Assembly: GCF_003034915.1 (NCBI RefSeq) | Contig: NZ_PZJX01000018.1 | Span: forward strand, 62,001-126,000 | Length of the DNA: 64,000 nucleotides | Source of the DNA: Mesorhizobium helmanticense | GTDB taxonomy: Bacteria > Pseudomonadota > Alphaproteobacteria > Rhizobiales > Rhizobiaceae | Direction of reading: 5' to 3' | Part shown: positions 44,301 to 52,423 of the stretch, piece by piece | How positions within the stretch are numbered: the stretch's first letter is position 1 | How the letters are laid out: each line of letters opens with the position of its first letter | The notes under the pieces: model-generated | Seen by the model: only the letters and a program-made list of their open reading frames with translations | What the model was told of the DNA's origin: nothing | Databases searched by the model: none | Position numbers and translations under genes: made by a program

Positions 44301-44848
44301 CCGGCGGTGTCGATCAGAACCGCGTTTTCCGAAAAGAACCAGTCGCAGTTACGTGTGCCGCCAACCCCCTGCAGGTCGTCGGTCAGGTCGATCGGGAAGT
44401 TCAGCCCGGACTGCCGCAGGGCCGTGGTCTTGCCGGTGGCCGGCGGCCCGACGATCAAGTACCAGGGCATTTCGCGCAGGAACTTGCGCCCGCCCAGCTT
44501 GCGGCGCTTCAGTTCGGCCATCACTTCGGCAAACTTGGCACCGACGGCGGCGACGTTCTCCTCGCCCGGGCTGAGCGGCTTTTCCACCGCTGGCGCGGCG
44601 ATCTCGGCGATGAACATGCGGTTGGCGCGGATCGCCCGGCGCTGGGCGACGATCAGCCAGATCAGCCAGAAGATGACCAGCAGCGCAATAATGACGATCC
44701 GCACAGTTTCCGAGGCGAAGGGTTCGTAAGCACCGACCCTGACGATCGGGCCGAACACCCAGATAACCAGGGAAAGCAGCGTGATGCCGATCAGCGTCCA
44801 GAGCCAGCGCGATGTCAGAACCGCCCAGAGGAAGCGCAGGATGAACAT
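41312..44848 (-). CDS. tssM: TssM (IcmF-family) T6SS inner-membrane protein, copy 2
   Basis: An 1178-residue IcmF protein. Two N-terminal helices (WLWTLIGITLLSLVIWVFG and IVIIALLVIFWLIWLIVAQ) are followed by a GTPase-like domain with Walker A GPPATGKTTALRQSG (near residue 140), a third helix near 435 (AAAACTAAALLAGAMF), and a large periplasmic part ending FSCPPQI. It lies in the core operon between tssL2 (one base away) and tagF, the standard position, so it is probably the canonical sheath-linked copy. Overall layout equals copy 1 but the sequences differ throughout. Confidence 0.96.
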   Translation of the reverse strand: MFILRFLWAVLTSRWLWTLIGITLLSLVIWVFGPIVRVGAYEPFASETVRIVIIALLVIFWLIWLIVAQRRAIRANRMFIAEIAAPAVEKPLSPGEENVAAVGAKFAEVMAELKRRKLGGRKFLREMPWYLIVGPPATGKTTALRQSGLNFPIDLTDDLQGVGGTRNCDWFFSENAVLIDTAGRYVQQESQPDVDAAEWLGFLDLLKKHRGRRALNGVIVALSIDVLSEGDEAIKAHGRKIRRRLAELNDRLEIRLPVYLMLTKADLIKGFEAFFGGLSTAAREQVWGTTFALDARVDAKTIEREIATLATELERRLVPRLEDEDKLAARAEIFRFPAQLASLSEPIQVLIEAMFGESRYEEAAWLRGLYLTSATQEGAPIDRLAAALSSSFGLPPRRAMPAQRIEKRSFFLKNLLTEVIFREAGLGTFDPLAQRRRAWIWRGAAAACTAAALLAGAMFTWSYYDNRNAITAQVSQFEALQTPLTAAAANPASVAQPAIDGALNAMAEVANARTAPPGSAQDLLGPSASAELLRAQADTYDHSLRNVLEPHMIALLEATMWRQIRDPDFMLGALKTYRMMTGLSQMDSDFVQNWWVNDLPEFAPTAPFPTADAEEHQLAAIRRMAVDDSYIAPDQALVAEALKTVCTISLPARAYRQLLADPAVAGLKEWIPANFAGPNGAKVFARRSDKTLRVGISGAFTYSGFHDAILDRVEDVAAQAALDRAVFAGGCSENSETSVSALSEDILKLYYEDYIAQWDSFLRDMRLAPLTDLNVASENLKDLSSADSALKRLLTAVIQETDLTRSDEAPADNKAAAKGGSKLLGKLGKLGKIVKTGAKLLPRAGSPDEVDLTGSLVAEHFKPLKGAIAEVDGQPPALDAAVVALTALSNVLQTVTANPDPQDAIKKQGGLAELTGAVARQAQILPDPVDDWLGGIAGDTSGLTQKAVTSELNAIWRADILPFCQAALNDRYPFSPESAVDVNVRDFSRLFGPAGMIDAFINDHLISYVDTASQPWKWRADFGLDASALAAFEQARRIRDDLFPGGTGPVMNFTLEPKDLSPNVTRVTLNLDGQNLVYFNNATRPQPMTWPGKDGTGVISLAFQPIDGSPEIMLNETGSWAWLRMLRSGRFTGTSLSDVYSLRLGTQGMYADFELKAASVENPYNLQMFKKFSCPPQI

Positions 44849-44849
44849 C

Positions 44850-46172
44850 TCACAGCCTCTTTTCGACCAGCACCTCGACGCGGCGGTTCAAGGCCCGGCC
44901 TTCGCGTGTGCTGTCTTTGGCTACGGGATCGGTGGCTGCGCGGCCTTCGGAACGAACGCGGTCCCGCGGCACTCCGCTCTGGACCAGCATGTCGGCAATG
45001 GTCGCCGCGCGCGCTTCGGACAGCCGCTGGTTGGTGGAGAGCGGATTGGAGCTTTGCAGCGGAACGCTGTCGGTGTGACCGACCACCGTGATGTTTCCGA
45101 TCAGTTCCTGATTGGCGAGGATCACCTTGGCGATGGAACCGATCAGGGGCTCGAAACCGTCGGTCAGTTGCGCCCGCGACGACTGGAACAGTTCGGGGTT
45201 GGAGGCCTGAACGACCAGCTTCGCCAGGGAAACGCTCTCGGTACCTCTAAGGGCAGACCTGAGATTGGCCGGCGCCCCGGCTTGAAATTCCGGCAGCAGC
45301 GCAAAATCCACGGCCTCTGGCGGCGGCGCGTCGACCTGTGGCGACGTGCGGCTGATATCACCGCGGGTGGGAGGCGGCAGGGCGCGAACAAGGGCGGAAA
45401 GCTCGACCCCCTGGCTGCTTAGCCCCATTGAGAGCCCGATATGGATTGCGGTGGCGACAACAGCGGCGCCGAGCGCCATTACCCAGATCGGAACGATGAA
45501 GCGCTGCGGCTCGTCGGAGGCGATCACGCCTTTCCAGTTCGGCGACAGCGGCGCGCCTTCAGCGTCGGCATCGCGTAGGAAGCGTGCCGCCGCCACGCGA
45601 ACGGCATTGAGCGAGCGGTCGCCCGACCGGCCGGGCACGCGATATTTGCCGCGGAAGCCGAGTGCCAGGCAATGATATTGCAGCTCCAGCAATTCGCGAT
45701 CACGGTTCGGGTGGCGCTCCAGTTCGTCGAGACGGGTGAAGAACTGCGTGCCGGCATCGACATCGCCGCGGAGCATGACCACGAGCGGCTGACGCGGCCA
45801 TGCGCTTGCACCGCCCCATGGCGTGTTCAACGCCAGATCGTCGAGCAGCGCCGCCACCACCCAGGCTGCCTGATCGGCTCGCTCCAGCGAGGATCCCGCC
45901 GCCATCGCCGTATCGCGTGCCCGAACCAGTTCGTCGAGCAACCGGGTGCGCAGCGCTTCCGGATTCTCCGGCGGCAGCGCGCTTTCAAGCTCGGGCGCGA
46001 ATTCGAGCAAGGGTGCGAACGCATTGACAAGTGCGTTCGGGTGAGCGCGGGATCGCTTTATCGGCGCGCCTGGCAGGAGTGGCGCCATCGGGCGCGGCAT
46101 CGGCGCGCCGGTCAGCCGTATGCGAGTGCGTTCACGATCCTCCGACAGTCCGAAAGGATCATCTCGGCTCAT
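44850..46172 (-). CDS. tssL: TssL with C-terminal OmpA-like domain, copy 2
   Basis: A 440-residue protein. The N-terminus MSRDDPFG resembles that of copy 1. The DotU/TssL domain (LLELQYHCLALGFRGKYR) is followed by a transmembrane helix (VPIWVMALGAAVVATAIHIG, near 230) and an OmpA-like wall-binding domain (VVGHTDSVPLQSSNPLS, LSEARAATIADML, NRRVEVLV). Thr16 in the N-terminal region (DRERTRIRL) is the nearest counterpart of Thr14 in copy 1 but in a different context. It lies between tssK and tssM2, the normal core arrangement. Confidence 0.95.
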   Translation of the reverse strand: MSRDDPFGLSEDRERTRIRLTGAPMPRPMAPLLPGAPIKRSRAHPNALVNAFAPLLEFAPELESALPPENPEALRTRLLDELVRARDTAMAAGSSLERADQAAWVVAALLDDLALNTPWGGASAWPRQPLVVMLRGDVDAGTQFFTRLDELERHPNRDRELLELQYHCLALGFRGKYRVPGRSGDRSLNAVRVAAARFLRDADAEGAPLSPNWKGVIASDEPQRFIVPIWVMALGAAVVATAIHIGLSMGLSSQGVELSALVRALPPPTRGDISRTSPQVDAPPPEAVDFALLPEFQAGAPANLRSALRGTESVSLAKLVVQASNPELFQSSRAQLTDGFEPLIGSIAKVILANQELIGNITVVGHTDSVPLQSSNPLSTNQRLSEARAATIADMLVQSGVPRDRVRSEGRAATDPVAKDSTREGRALNRRVEVLVEKRL

Positions 46173-46176
46173 GATC

Positions 46177-47511
46177 TCACCTGTTCACCGAGTAGCAGTC
46201 CACCTGCGGCTCGCTCGGCAACACGCCCGAAACGCCGATGACGAAGCCTGGGGCATCGAGCAGCGAGGCCCAGTGCTCGCTCTTCTGGTCCAGCTCAAGG
46301 CACAGCCGATCGCCATCGTAGGGGATTTCACGGGGTTGCGAATGAAGCGGTTTCAGCGGGATGCCGGGCAGGCGGGACTTCCATAGGCCCTCGAACTGAT
46401 CGGCTGCGCCGACAGTCGCCTGATTGACGAATATCTTGCGCAGCGCGTCCTCCGACAGCTCGGACCCGACCCGGATGACGATCCGGCTGGCCACCAGGAG
46501 CTTCGGATTGTCGATGCGGATCTTCCAGACATTGGTCGAATGCCGCATGACGGGCAGCGCGCGTGATTTCGGCTCGATGTAGCGCAGGCTCAGGATAAGC
46601 GAACGCAGGGCATCCGCCAGCGCCGAATATGCGGGTCCAGGCGCCATGTGATCGTAAGCCGGCAACTCGCCCAGCCGCCGCGCGCTGGAGCCATAAGTCG
46701 CCATCGAGCCGGCGAGACCGGCAAGCTCAAGATAAAGCTCGGCCGGATGGAAAACATCCTGCGCCAGCATGTGGGCCAGTCGCGGCCGCGCCGCATTGGC
46801 GAGATTGAGCATCAACAAATCTTCGACGCTGCGCCCTGGTCCGCCCATGACCATCTTGCCATGCGCCTCGGCGATCTGGTCGAGGCCGGTAACGACTTCC
46901 TGAAGCAATTGCCGATACCCGGCCACAGCGCCGGTAACCAAGGTCGGCGGCAGGAACGTCTCGTCCAGGGACACCCCGCCATCGGCTCGAACGCCCTTGA
47001 TTTCGGCTATGGGCAGGGCGGTGTAACCGCCAACCGACTTTCCGGGGGCAAGCAGCAGCGCCTGCGGACGGGCGATCTCGATCTCTTCGGGGTCGGAACC
47101 TCCCTGCACGGCATCGCGCACCGCAACGATCCGCCCATGATAGCGTGCGCCGCTGGACGCCGTGTGTGCCGGATCGAAGCCGACGCCGCCGGGAGGTTCG
47201 AGCGGCAAGGCGACCAGCACCGCTCCGGCGCCCGTATCCGGCGTCACCGGTAGCGGTCGCGGCGCGTCCATCATGTCCGGGATCGAAAAGGGAGTCCCGT
47301 CCGGAAAGATGCCCCGTGCCGACAGGATCGAGACCTGGCCGGCATCGAGCATTGCCTGGTCCAGCGTCAGCTGCTGAAAGCCGAACGTGTGCAACTGCCC
47401 GGCCTGCAAAGCGCCGCGCACAGTCGCCTCGAAAAAACGATCCTGCTGCTGGAAATGCTGGGTCCGCAGAAACAGTCCTTCGGACCACAGCACCCTGTTT
47501 GCATCGCTCAT
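46177..47511 (-). CDS. tssK: TssK T6SS baseplate protein
   Basis: A 444-residue protein starting MSDANRVLWSEGLFLRTQHF at ATG 47511, the typical TssK opening (W-x-E-G-x-F-L-x-x-Q-H-F). Further typical segments are GIFPDGTPFSIPD and FILSLRYIEPKSR-like helices near the C-terminus. It joins the baseplate to the TssL/TssM membrane complex. Only one copy exists in the window, so it must serve either or both TssLs. An in-frame upstream start at 47535 would add eight unlikely residues. Confidence 0.94.
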   Translation of the reverse strand: MSDANRVLWSEGLFLRTQHFQQQDRFFEATVRGALQAGQLHTFGFQQLTLDQAMLDAGQVSILSARGIFPDGTPFSIPDMMDAPRPLPVTPDTGAGAVLVALPLEPPGGVGFDPAHTASSGARYHGRIVAVRDAVQGGSDPEEIEIARPQALLLAPGKSVGGYTALPIAEIKGVRADGGVSLDETFLPPTLVTGAVAGYRQLLQEVVTGLDQIAEAHGKMVMGGPGRSVEDLLMLNLANAARPRLAHMLAQDVFHPAELYLELAGLAGSMATYGSSARRLGELPAYDHMAPGPAYSALADALRSLILSLRYIEPKSRALPVMRHSTNVWKIRIDNPKLLVASRIVIRVGSELSEDALRKIFVNQATVGAADQFEGLWKSRLPGIPLKPLHSQPREIPYDGDRLCLELDQKSEHWASLLDAPGFVIGVSGVLPSEPQVDCYSVNR

Positions 47512-47550
47512 GCCGCCACTCTCTGCATCGAGCACCCCTTGCCTTGGCCG

Positions 47551-48003
47551 CTAGGCGGAAATTCCGCCGCTACCAAGCGTTACGTTGACGGTAAATTGTG
47601 ATCCCGGCGAAACGGACTTGGTTGTCCGCCAGTTTCTGCCGCCGGGCTCGCGGATCAGTGCAACGAAGCCCAGCGCAGTTGCGTCCGGCTCGACGGTGAT
47701 GATTTTGGTCGCGGTCTTTCCCGGTGCGACCGACATCTGGTCGGATCCGATGAGGTCGCCTGCGAGCGCGGAGCCGGCATCGCCCTGCAGCGCGAAATAA
47801 TCGGCCGAGTTGAATTTACCGGTGCTGCGCAGCCGCATCACCAGGACCGTCACGGGCCGGTCGCCGCCACCCGGTCCCGGGTTCATGCCGGCAGCGCCGG
47901 TCAGGTTGACCGTGATGGCCGACGGCTTTGGCGGACCGCTCTGGCAAGCCGCAAGCAGCCCCGTCGCGCCCAGGGCAATGACGAATTCGCGTCGATCGAT
48001 CAT
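47551..48003 (-). CDS. tssJ: TssJ outer-membrane lipoprotein of T6SS
   Basis: A 150-residue protein with a signal peptide and lipobox LLAAC (Cys20). The mature beta-sandwich has ITVNLTGAAGMNP, VTVLVMRLRSTGKF, FVALIREPGGRNWRTT and SQFTVNVTL, the usual TssJ pattern. It tethers TssM to the outer membrane. Only one tssJ is present against two tssM genes. It lies three bases after tagH2 and about 40 bases before tssK. Confidence 0.9.
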   Translation of the reverse strand: MIDRREFVIALGATGLLAACQSGPPKPSAITVNLTGAAGMNPGPGGGDRPVTVLVMRLRSTGKFNSADYFALQGDAGSALAGDLIGSDQMSVAPGKTATKIITVEPDATALGFVALIREPGGRNWRTTKSVSPGSQFTVNVTLGSGGISA

Positions 48004-48006
48004 GTC

Positions 48007-49467
48007 TCACTCCTCCTCATATGCGTCCCGAAAATCTGCGCCGATTTCACCAAGAAAGCTCGTTTCCGCGCTCTGGGCGATTTCACGATGGCGTTTCTGG
48101 TAGAGCTCCCACAGCTTGGCGCCACGCCCGCCTGAAAGCAGGGTGCCGATCGCGGAATTCGATTTCAGCTCTTCCTCGATCGCCGCCGGGTCAAAACGGT
48201 CAATCATCCGCCGCAAGGCGGTCTGCACGCCGCGCCAGGCGCGCACGTGATGTTGCGCGAGATCGCGGACCGCGTCGGCGATTGCTGCTTCGCCGGCGAG
48301 AAATCCGGGGCTACGCTCGGCGATAATGGTCACGATGGCGTCGTCGACCGTCGGCAGAAACTTGAGCGGATTGACCTCAGAAGCCCCGACCATCGTCTGG
48401 GCGACCCGAGCGCTTCCCTTTTCTTCGGCTCGCTTGCGCAGAAGCTGCATCAGGCCTTCCATCATCAGCCGATATTCGCGACCGAACTTCTCCATTTCCG
48501 CGGCGGTGTCGCGCCCCGGAAAATCGGCTTCCTCAATGCCCAAGCCACGCAGGAACGCCGTGCGAAGCGCCGTGTCATTGAGCCCCGCCGCTTCCGGCCG
48601 GGGAGCTTTGGCGGCAGCGCCCGTTCTTGGTGGAGGAGGCGCCTCAGCCGGTTGCGCGGGCAGGTCCCACGGATTGGCGGATTGCGGCCTTACGGCGGCG
48701 CGTTCGCGTTGACCGGACGGGCCGGCGCCGTTTTTCAAATCGGGCGTCGCGGCCGGCTCGAAACCAAAATCGTCATCGAATTCGGATGACTTTCCTGGAA
48801 CGGACTCGGTTGCACCGTTGCGGGAAGGCACCGGATCGAGGCTGAATGGGTCAGCGGGGCCTGGCGCACCACGTGGTTCGGGATAGGCTGCGCCGTTCGG
48901 CGCGGGTGTTGATACCGGGTCGAGGCTGAACGGGTCGTCGAAGGCAGGTGAACTGCGCTGATTGGCACGCTCGAACGCTCCTGGCACCGGCTGCTCGAAC
49001 GGGTTCGGCAGATCGGCCGGCCTCGGTCGCCGTGGCTCCTCTTCGACCTTGGCTGAAAAAAAGTCGTCGTGGCCGATGCTGATCGGTACACGAGACGCCG
49101 GCGGCGGGCGTTCCGCGACCGACTGACTGCTTGCCGGTGCCTGGGCTACCGGCGACTGCAGGTCGACGCATACGACATAGTCGCCCAGTCTGAGCCGCAT
49201 GCCGCTTTGCAGCCGCGCGGACTGGCCAGCGCCCAGCGGACTGTTGGAGTCGTTGATGAACAGCCCGCTGCTCGACGTATCGGTGACGAAATATCCGTCC
49301 CGCCCGCCGGTGATCTTGCAATGGGCGCGCGAAACGAACATGTCGGGATCGTCGATCTGCCAGCCCGCGTCCGCGCTGCGGCCGATCACCAGTTCACCCT
49401 CGTCCAGCCGGGTCTGCCTAACCGCCTGGGTACGGGGTCCTTGCTCCAGCGTCAGCAGCAGGCTCAT
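48007..49467 (-). CDS. tagH: FHA-domain T6SS protein (TagH/Fha type), copy 2
   Basis: A 486-residue protein starting MSLLLTLEQGP at ATG 49467 (ATGA overlap with tssG). The FHA domain (LVIGRSADAGWQIDDPD, VSRAHCKITG, TSSSGLFINDSN) is followed by a low-complexity linker containing repeated DDPFSLDP and DPFSLDPV motifs (near 165-215), and a TagH C-terminal domain with NPLKFLPTVDDAIVTII. The linker DPF motifs echo the DDPFG at the TssL N-termini. It is expected to bind phosphothreonine on T6SS partners. It is longer than copy 1. Confidence 0.93.
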   Translation of the reverse strand: MSLLLTLEQGPRTQAVRQTRLDEGELVIGRSADAGWQIDDPDMFVSRAHCKITGGRDGYFVTDTSSSGLFINDSNSPLGAGQSARLQSGMRLRLGDYVVCVDLQSPVAQAPASSQSVAERPPPASRVPISIGHDDFFSAKVEEEPRRPRPADLPNPFEQPVPGAFERANQRSSPAFDDPFSLDPVSTPAPNGAAYPEPRGAPGPADPFSLDPVPSRNGATESVPGKSSEFDDDFGFEPAATPDLKNGAGPSGQRERAAVRPQSANPWDLPAQPAEAPPPPRTGAAAKAPRPEAAGLNDTALRTAFLRGLGIEEADFPGRDTAAEMEKFGREYRLMMEGLMQLLRKRAEEKGSARVAQTMVGASEVNPLKFLPTVDDAIVTIIAERSPGFLAGEAAIADAVRDLAQHHVRAWRGVQTALRRMIDRFDPAAIEEELKSNSAIGTLLSGGRGAKLWELYQKRHREIAQSAETSFLGEIGADFRDAYEEE

Positions 49468-50582
49468 GCCGCGACCTCCGCCAATTCCGGCCGCCATCCG
49501 ACGATCGTCCGCAGCCGCATATCGTCAGCATCTCCCCTTTCGGGGGGGCGCGCAAGCCAGGCGGTCCGGCCGAGCTGTACCGCTCCGATATGCGGCGGCG
49601 GCACGGCGTTGCGCGCGAGCACGATCCGCAGATCGACGTCGAGCGATTCCCCGACCATGTCGCGGACAGCCTGCTTGAATAATTTCAGGCTCTGGCCACC
49701 CGGCAGGAACGCCTTGAAGTCCTCATATCCGAGCGGGCCGACGCGGAGTTCGATCCGGCTTTGGCGGTTGAAAACGCGCGGGCCGATCGTCGCCCCGCGA
49801 CCGAGCGCGGTGTAAGCCTTGGCAAGGCGCGTCTGGAGCGGGGCTGGTATGGTTATCCACGCGGCGACGAATTCCTTGAGCTGGACCGGCACCTTGAACG
49901 CTTCCGCCAGAAACAGCGTCAGGCGCTCCGGGCCGTCGACCTGGCTGGCGAGCGAAGCGGCCTGGCGAAGCTTCACCGTGTCGAGATCGGGATTCCCAGT
50001 GCCAGGCAGGCCGATCCCCGCCATGGCTTCAAGCATGGCGCGAACGCGGCCGCCGACCGCACGTTCCACCTGTACCGCGGGGTGGGCATCCGCCCAGGCC
50101 CGATAGTACAGGGCAATCATGCGGTGCTGAAGAATGTTGACGAAGTCCACGAAGGTCGTGTCGCTGGTCTGCCGCGCGTCGGCGCCGGTGAACCAGCGCT
50201 GCGACAGGCGATCGAGCACCCAACGCGTCAGATGCAGCGGCAAGGGGCCTTCCGGTCCCATCAGCCCGATATTTGCAACCGTGACCCGGGCCGGCACCCT
50301 GTCGTTCCCCGAGGATTTGTCCTTCGACGACTTGTCGTTCCCGGGCGTCTTGTCCTTCGCGTCGCGGAACTCAACCACGTCCTTGGCGGTAAAGCTGAGA
50401 CGCACATGCTGTCCGAGCCTTGCAGGTTCGCGATCCGGCTGGCCGGAATAGCCGAACAGACCGCCCCTCCGTTCGAGCCGGCGCAGCAGCTCGAAGAAGT
50501 CGAACGATTCAGACAGCCCCTCGGCCCGGTCCAGGTCGAATGTGTCTAGATCAGGTAGCGATTGCCGGGCGTCATCGGCCAT
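49464..50582 (-). CDS. tssG: TssG T6SS baseplate protein
   Basis: A 372-residue protein from ATG 50582, with AGGAGG seven bases upstream. Typical TssG features are FDFFELLRRLERRGGLFG, VTVANIGLMGPEGPLPLHLT, DFVNILQHRMIALYYRAW and RIELRVGPLGYEDFKAFLPGG. A charged low-complexity insert with DKSSKDKSSGND sits near residues 95-110. It overlaps tssF by 37 bases and tagH2 by four. It forms the baseplate wedge with TssF and TssE. The longer frame to 50753 lies within tssF and is rejected. Confidence 0.93.
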   Translation of the reverse strand: MADDARQSLPDLDTFDLDRAEGLSESFDFFELLRRLERRGGLFGYSGQPDREPARLGQHVRLSFTAKDVVEFRDAKDKTPGNDKSSKDKSSGNDRVPARVTVANIGLMGPEGPLPLHLTRWVLDRLSQRWFTGADARQTSDTTFVDFVNILQHRMIALYYRAWADAHPAVQVERAVGGRVRAMLEAMAGIGLPGTGNPDLDTVKLRQAASLASQVDGPERLTLFLAEAFKVPVQLKEFVAAWITIPAPLQTRLAKAYTALGRGATIGPRVFNRQSRIELRVGPLGYEDFKAFLPGGQSLKLFKQAVRDMVGESLDVDLRIVLARNAVPPPHIGAVQLGRTAWLARPPERGDADDMRLRTIVGWRPELAEVAA

Positions 50583-52420
50583 GGCACATCCTCCTGCTTC
50601 TGCAGCAGCCGCGTGCGGGTCCGCACAAAGCCGTTTATTCCGGCATGACGGGCAAACAGCCGCGCCAGCAAGGCCGAAAGCAGCAATGTGCTTTGCCCCG
50701 CCAGGACCGACTGGTCCACATGCAGCGTCACTTCCGTGCCCCGTCCGAAGCACATCGGCCCGTCGATCTGCAGCCGCTCGATGACCGACCGCGAGTCAAC
50801 GCGAACGAACGAATGCACGTTGCGGGCGAGGCTCGGATCGCCCCGGTCGGCATAGAGATCGAGCAACGCATGCAGCGGATCCAGGCCGCGACCTTCCTTG
50901 GCAAGGCTGAGAAAGTTGAGCGCGAGTTGCGCCACGAGACGCCAGGCGAGATTGTCGGCGCGGGATTCGCCCTCGGCGCCCGCTGGCAGCGCCGCAGGGA
51001 TGGCCGGCTGCGGTGAACGCAATGCGCCCAGGAGCCTGACTGTCTCGACGGGATCGCCTGTCTCCAGCGTCAAGGTGGGATTGTCGTCGAGGATCGGCAG
51101 ATCGCGGTTGGTGCAAAGCGCCATGATGTCGACCCGCTTCAGCGGACGGTTCGGCGGGCTTCCAAGCGGACGGGAAATCGACAGGAACACATCGTCCCCG
51201 GTGTATGAGGTGCGGGTCAGGCCGTCGCGCCGTTCATCCTCGGTGGCCCGGCGAGGGCGCCGTTCGGTGGAGTAGACCCAGCCACTGCCGCGGTTTTGAC
51301 CGAGGCTGAAGAGCTCCGGGATTTCGGCATCGTTGCCCTCGGTGTCGGCATCCTCGACGCGGGTGACCCGATAGATCTCGAAGTCCCGCGCCCGCGTGCG
51401 GTCGGCATGCAGTACTTGCCGCGTCTTGCGAGGATCGAGTTCGATGACGTTGCACTCACGCTCGAAGAGGTTGATGATCGGCGTTGCGAACAGTTCGAAA
51501 TCGGCCGGTGTCAGGTCGGCAAGCTCGGCCACCGGACGCCGGAACATGAAGATGATCTCTATCCCGGCCTCGCATTTGCGCAGGACGGGTTGCAGCCCTG
51601 AAATCCGCACATAGTGGAAGCGCTCGGGCATCATGAAATATTCGCGCAGCAGTCGATACCCCTCGAATGTCGGACGGGTACGAGGCATCAGGGCCTCGTC
51701 GTCGCTGATGCCGACCATTTCGGGTTCCGGCAAAGGCGATAGCGGGTTGCTCTTGCCTTCGGCGCGTGCGCCGACCGCCGAGCAGGCGCCAAAAATCGCG
51801 TCAAACAGCAGCGGCGCCTTCGTGCGCCCGGCAAAATAGAGATCAAGCCTGTCCAGCGCCAATTCGTTGAGCTTGCCCTTACCGGTTCGAGCCAGCGTGA
51901 TGCGGAGCGCTGCCTCGCCGCCCACACCGCCGATCGGCGTTATGCCTGCCGCCGCCAGCGCGCTGCGATCCTGAAAATAGCCGACCGAAGTGATGGCTAT
52001 CGGCCACAGCGTCATTTCCTGCGCGGTGGTGAATGTGCAGCGCGTCGACAGGCCGGGTTGCAGGCTGGAGACCAGCCGCGTGTTGCGCTTGATGACATGG
52101 CCGGCAATCATCGACTGGACCTGCTGGCCGGGTTTCAGCACCGCCATCGCCGTTGCCGGCGCCGGTGAAACCAGATCGGGATAGAGGACATCGAGCACGC
52201 TGCGTGAAAACCGCGAGCGCTCCGCATCGACTTTCAGCCGGGTGCGCGCGGCGAGGAAGGCAACGCCGTCAAGCAGCCGCTCGACATACGGATCCGGACA
52301 CGGGACCGTATCGAGTGAAAGATTGCGCGCCACAGCCGGATGCATGTCGGCAAATTCCGCCGCGAGTGCACGGATATGGGTCAGTTCCTCCTCGTAATAC
52401 TCTACGAAGACCCGATCCAT
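50546..52420 (-). CDS. tssF: TssF T6SS baseplate protein
   Basis: A 624-residue TssF with the family opening YYEEELTHIRALAAEFADMHP and CPDPYVERLLDGVAFLAARTR, then a long mixed region ending FARHAGINGFVRTRTRLLQ. It has the full usual length (about 600). It assembles with TssG and TssE into baseplate wedges. It lies three bases after tssE and overlaps tssG. Confidence 0.95.
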   Translation of the reverse strand: MDRVFVEYYEEELTHIRALAAEFADMHPAVARNLSLDTVPCPDPYVERLLDGVAFLAARTRLKVDAERSRFSRSVLDVLYPDLVSPAPATAMAVLKPGQQVQSMIAGHVIKRNTRLVSSLQPGLSTRCTFTTAQEMTLWPIAITSVGYFQDRSALAAAGITPIGGVGGEAALRITLARTGKGKLNELALDRLDLYFAGRTKAPLLFDAIFGACSAVGARAEGKSNPLSPLPEPEMVGISDDEALMPRTRPTFEGYRLLREYFMMPERFHYVRISGLQPVLRKCEAGIEIIFMFRRPVAELADLTPADFELFATPIINLFERECNVIELDPRKTRQVLHADRTRARDFEIYRVTRVEDADTEGNDAEIPELFSLGQNRGSGWVYSTERRPRRATEDERRDGLTRTSYTGDDVFLSISRPLGSPPNRPLKRVDIMALCTNRDLPILDDNPTLTLETGDPVETVRLLGALRSPQPAIPAALPAGAEGESRADNLAWRLVAQLALNFLSLAKEGRGLDPLHALLDLYADRGDPSLARNVHSFVRVDSRSVIERLQIDGPMCFGRGTEVTLHVDQSVLAGQSTLLLSALLARLFARHAGINGFVRTRTRLLQKQEDVPWPMTPGNRYLI

Positions 52421-52423
52421 CTC

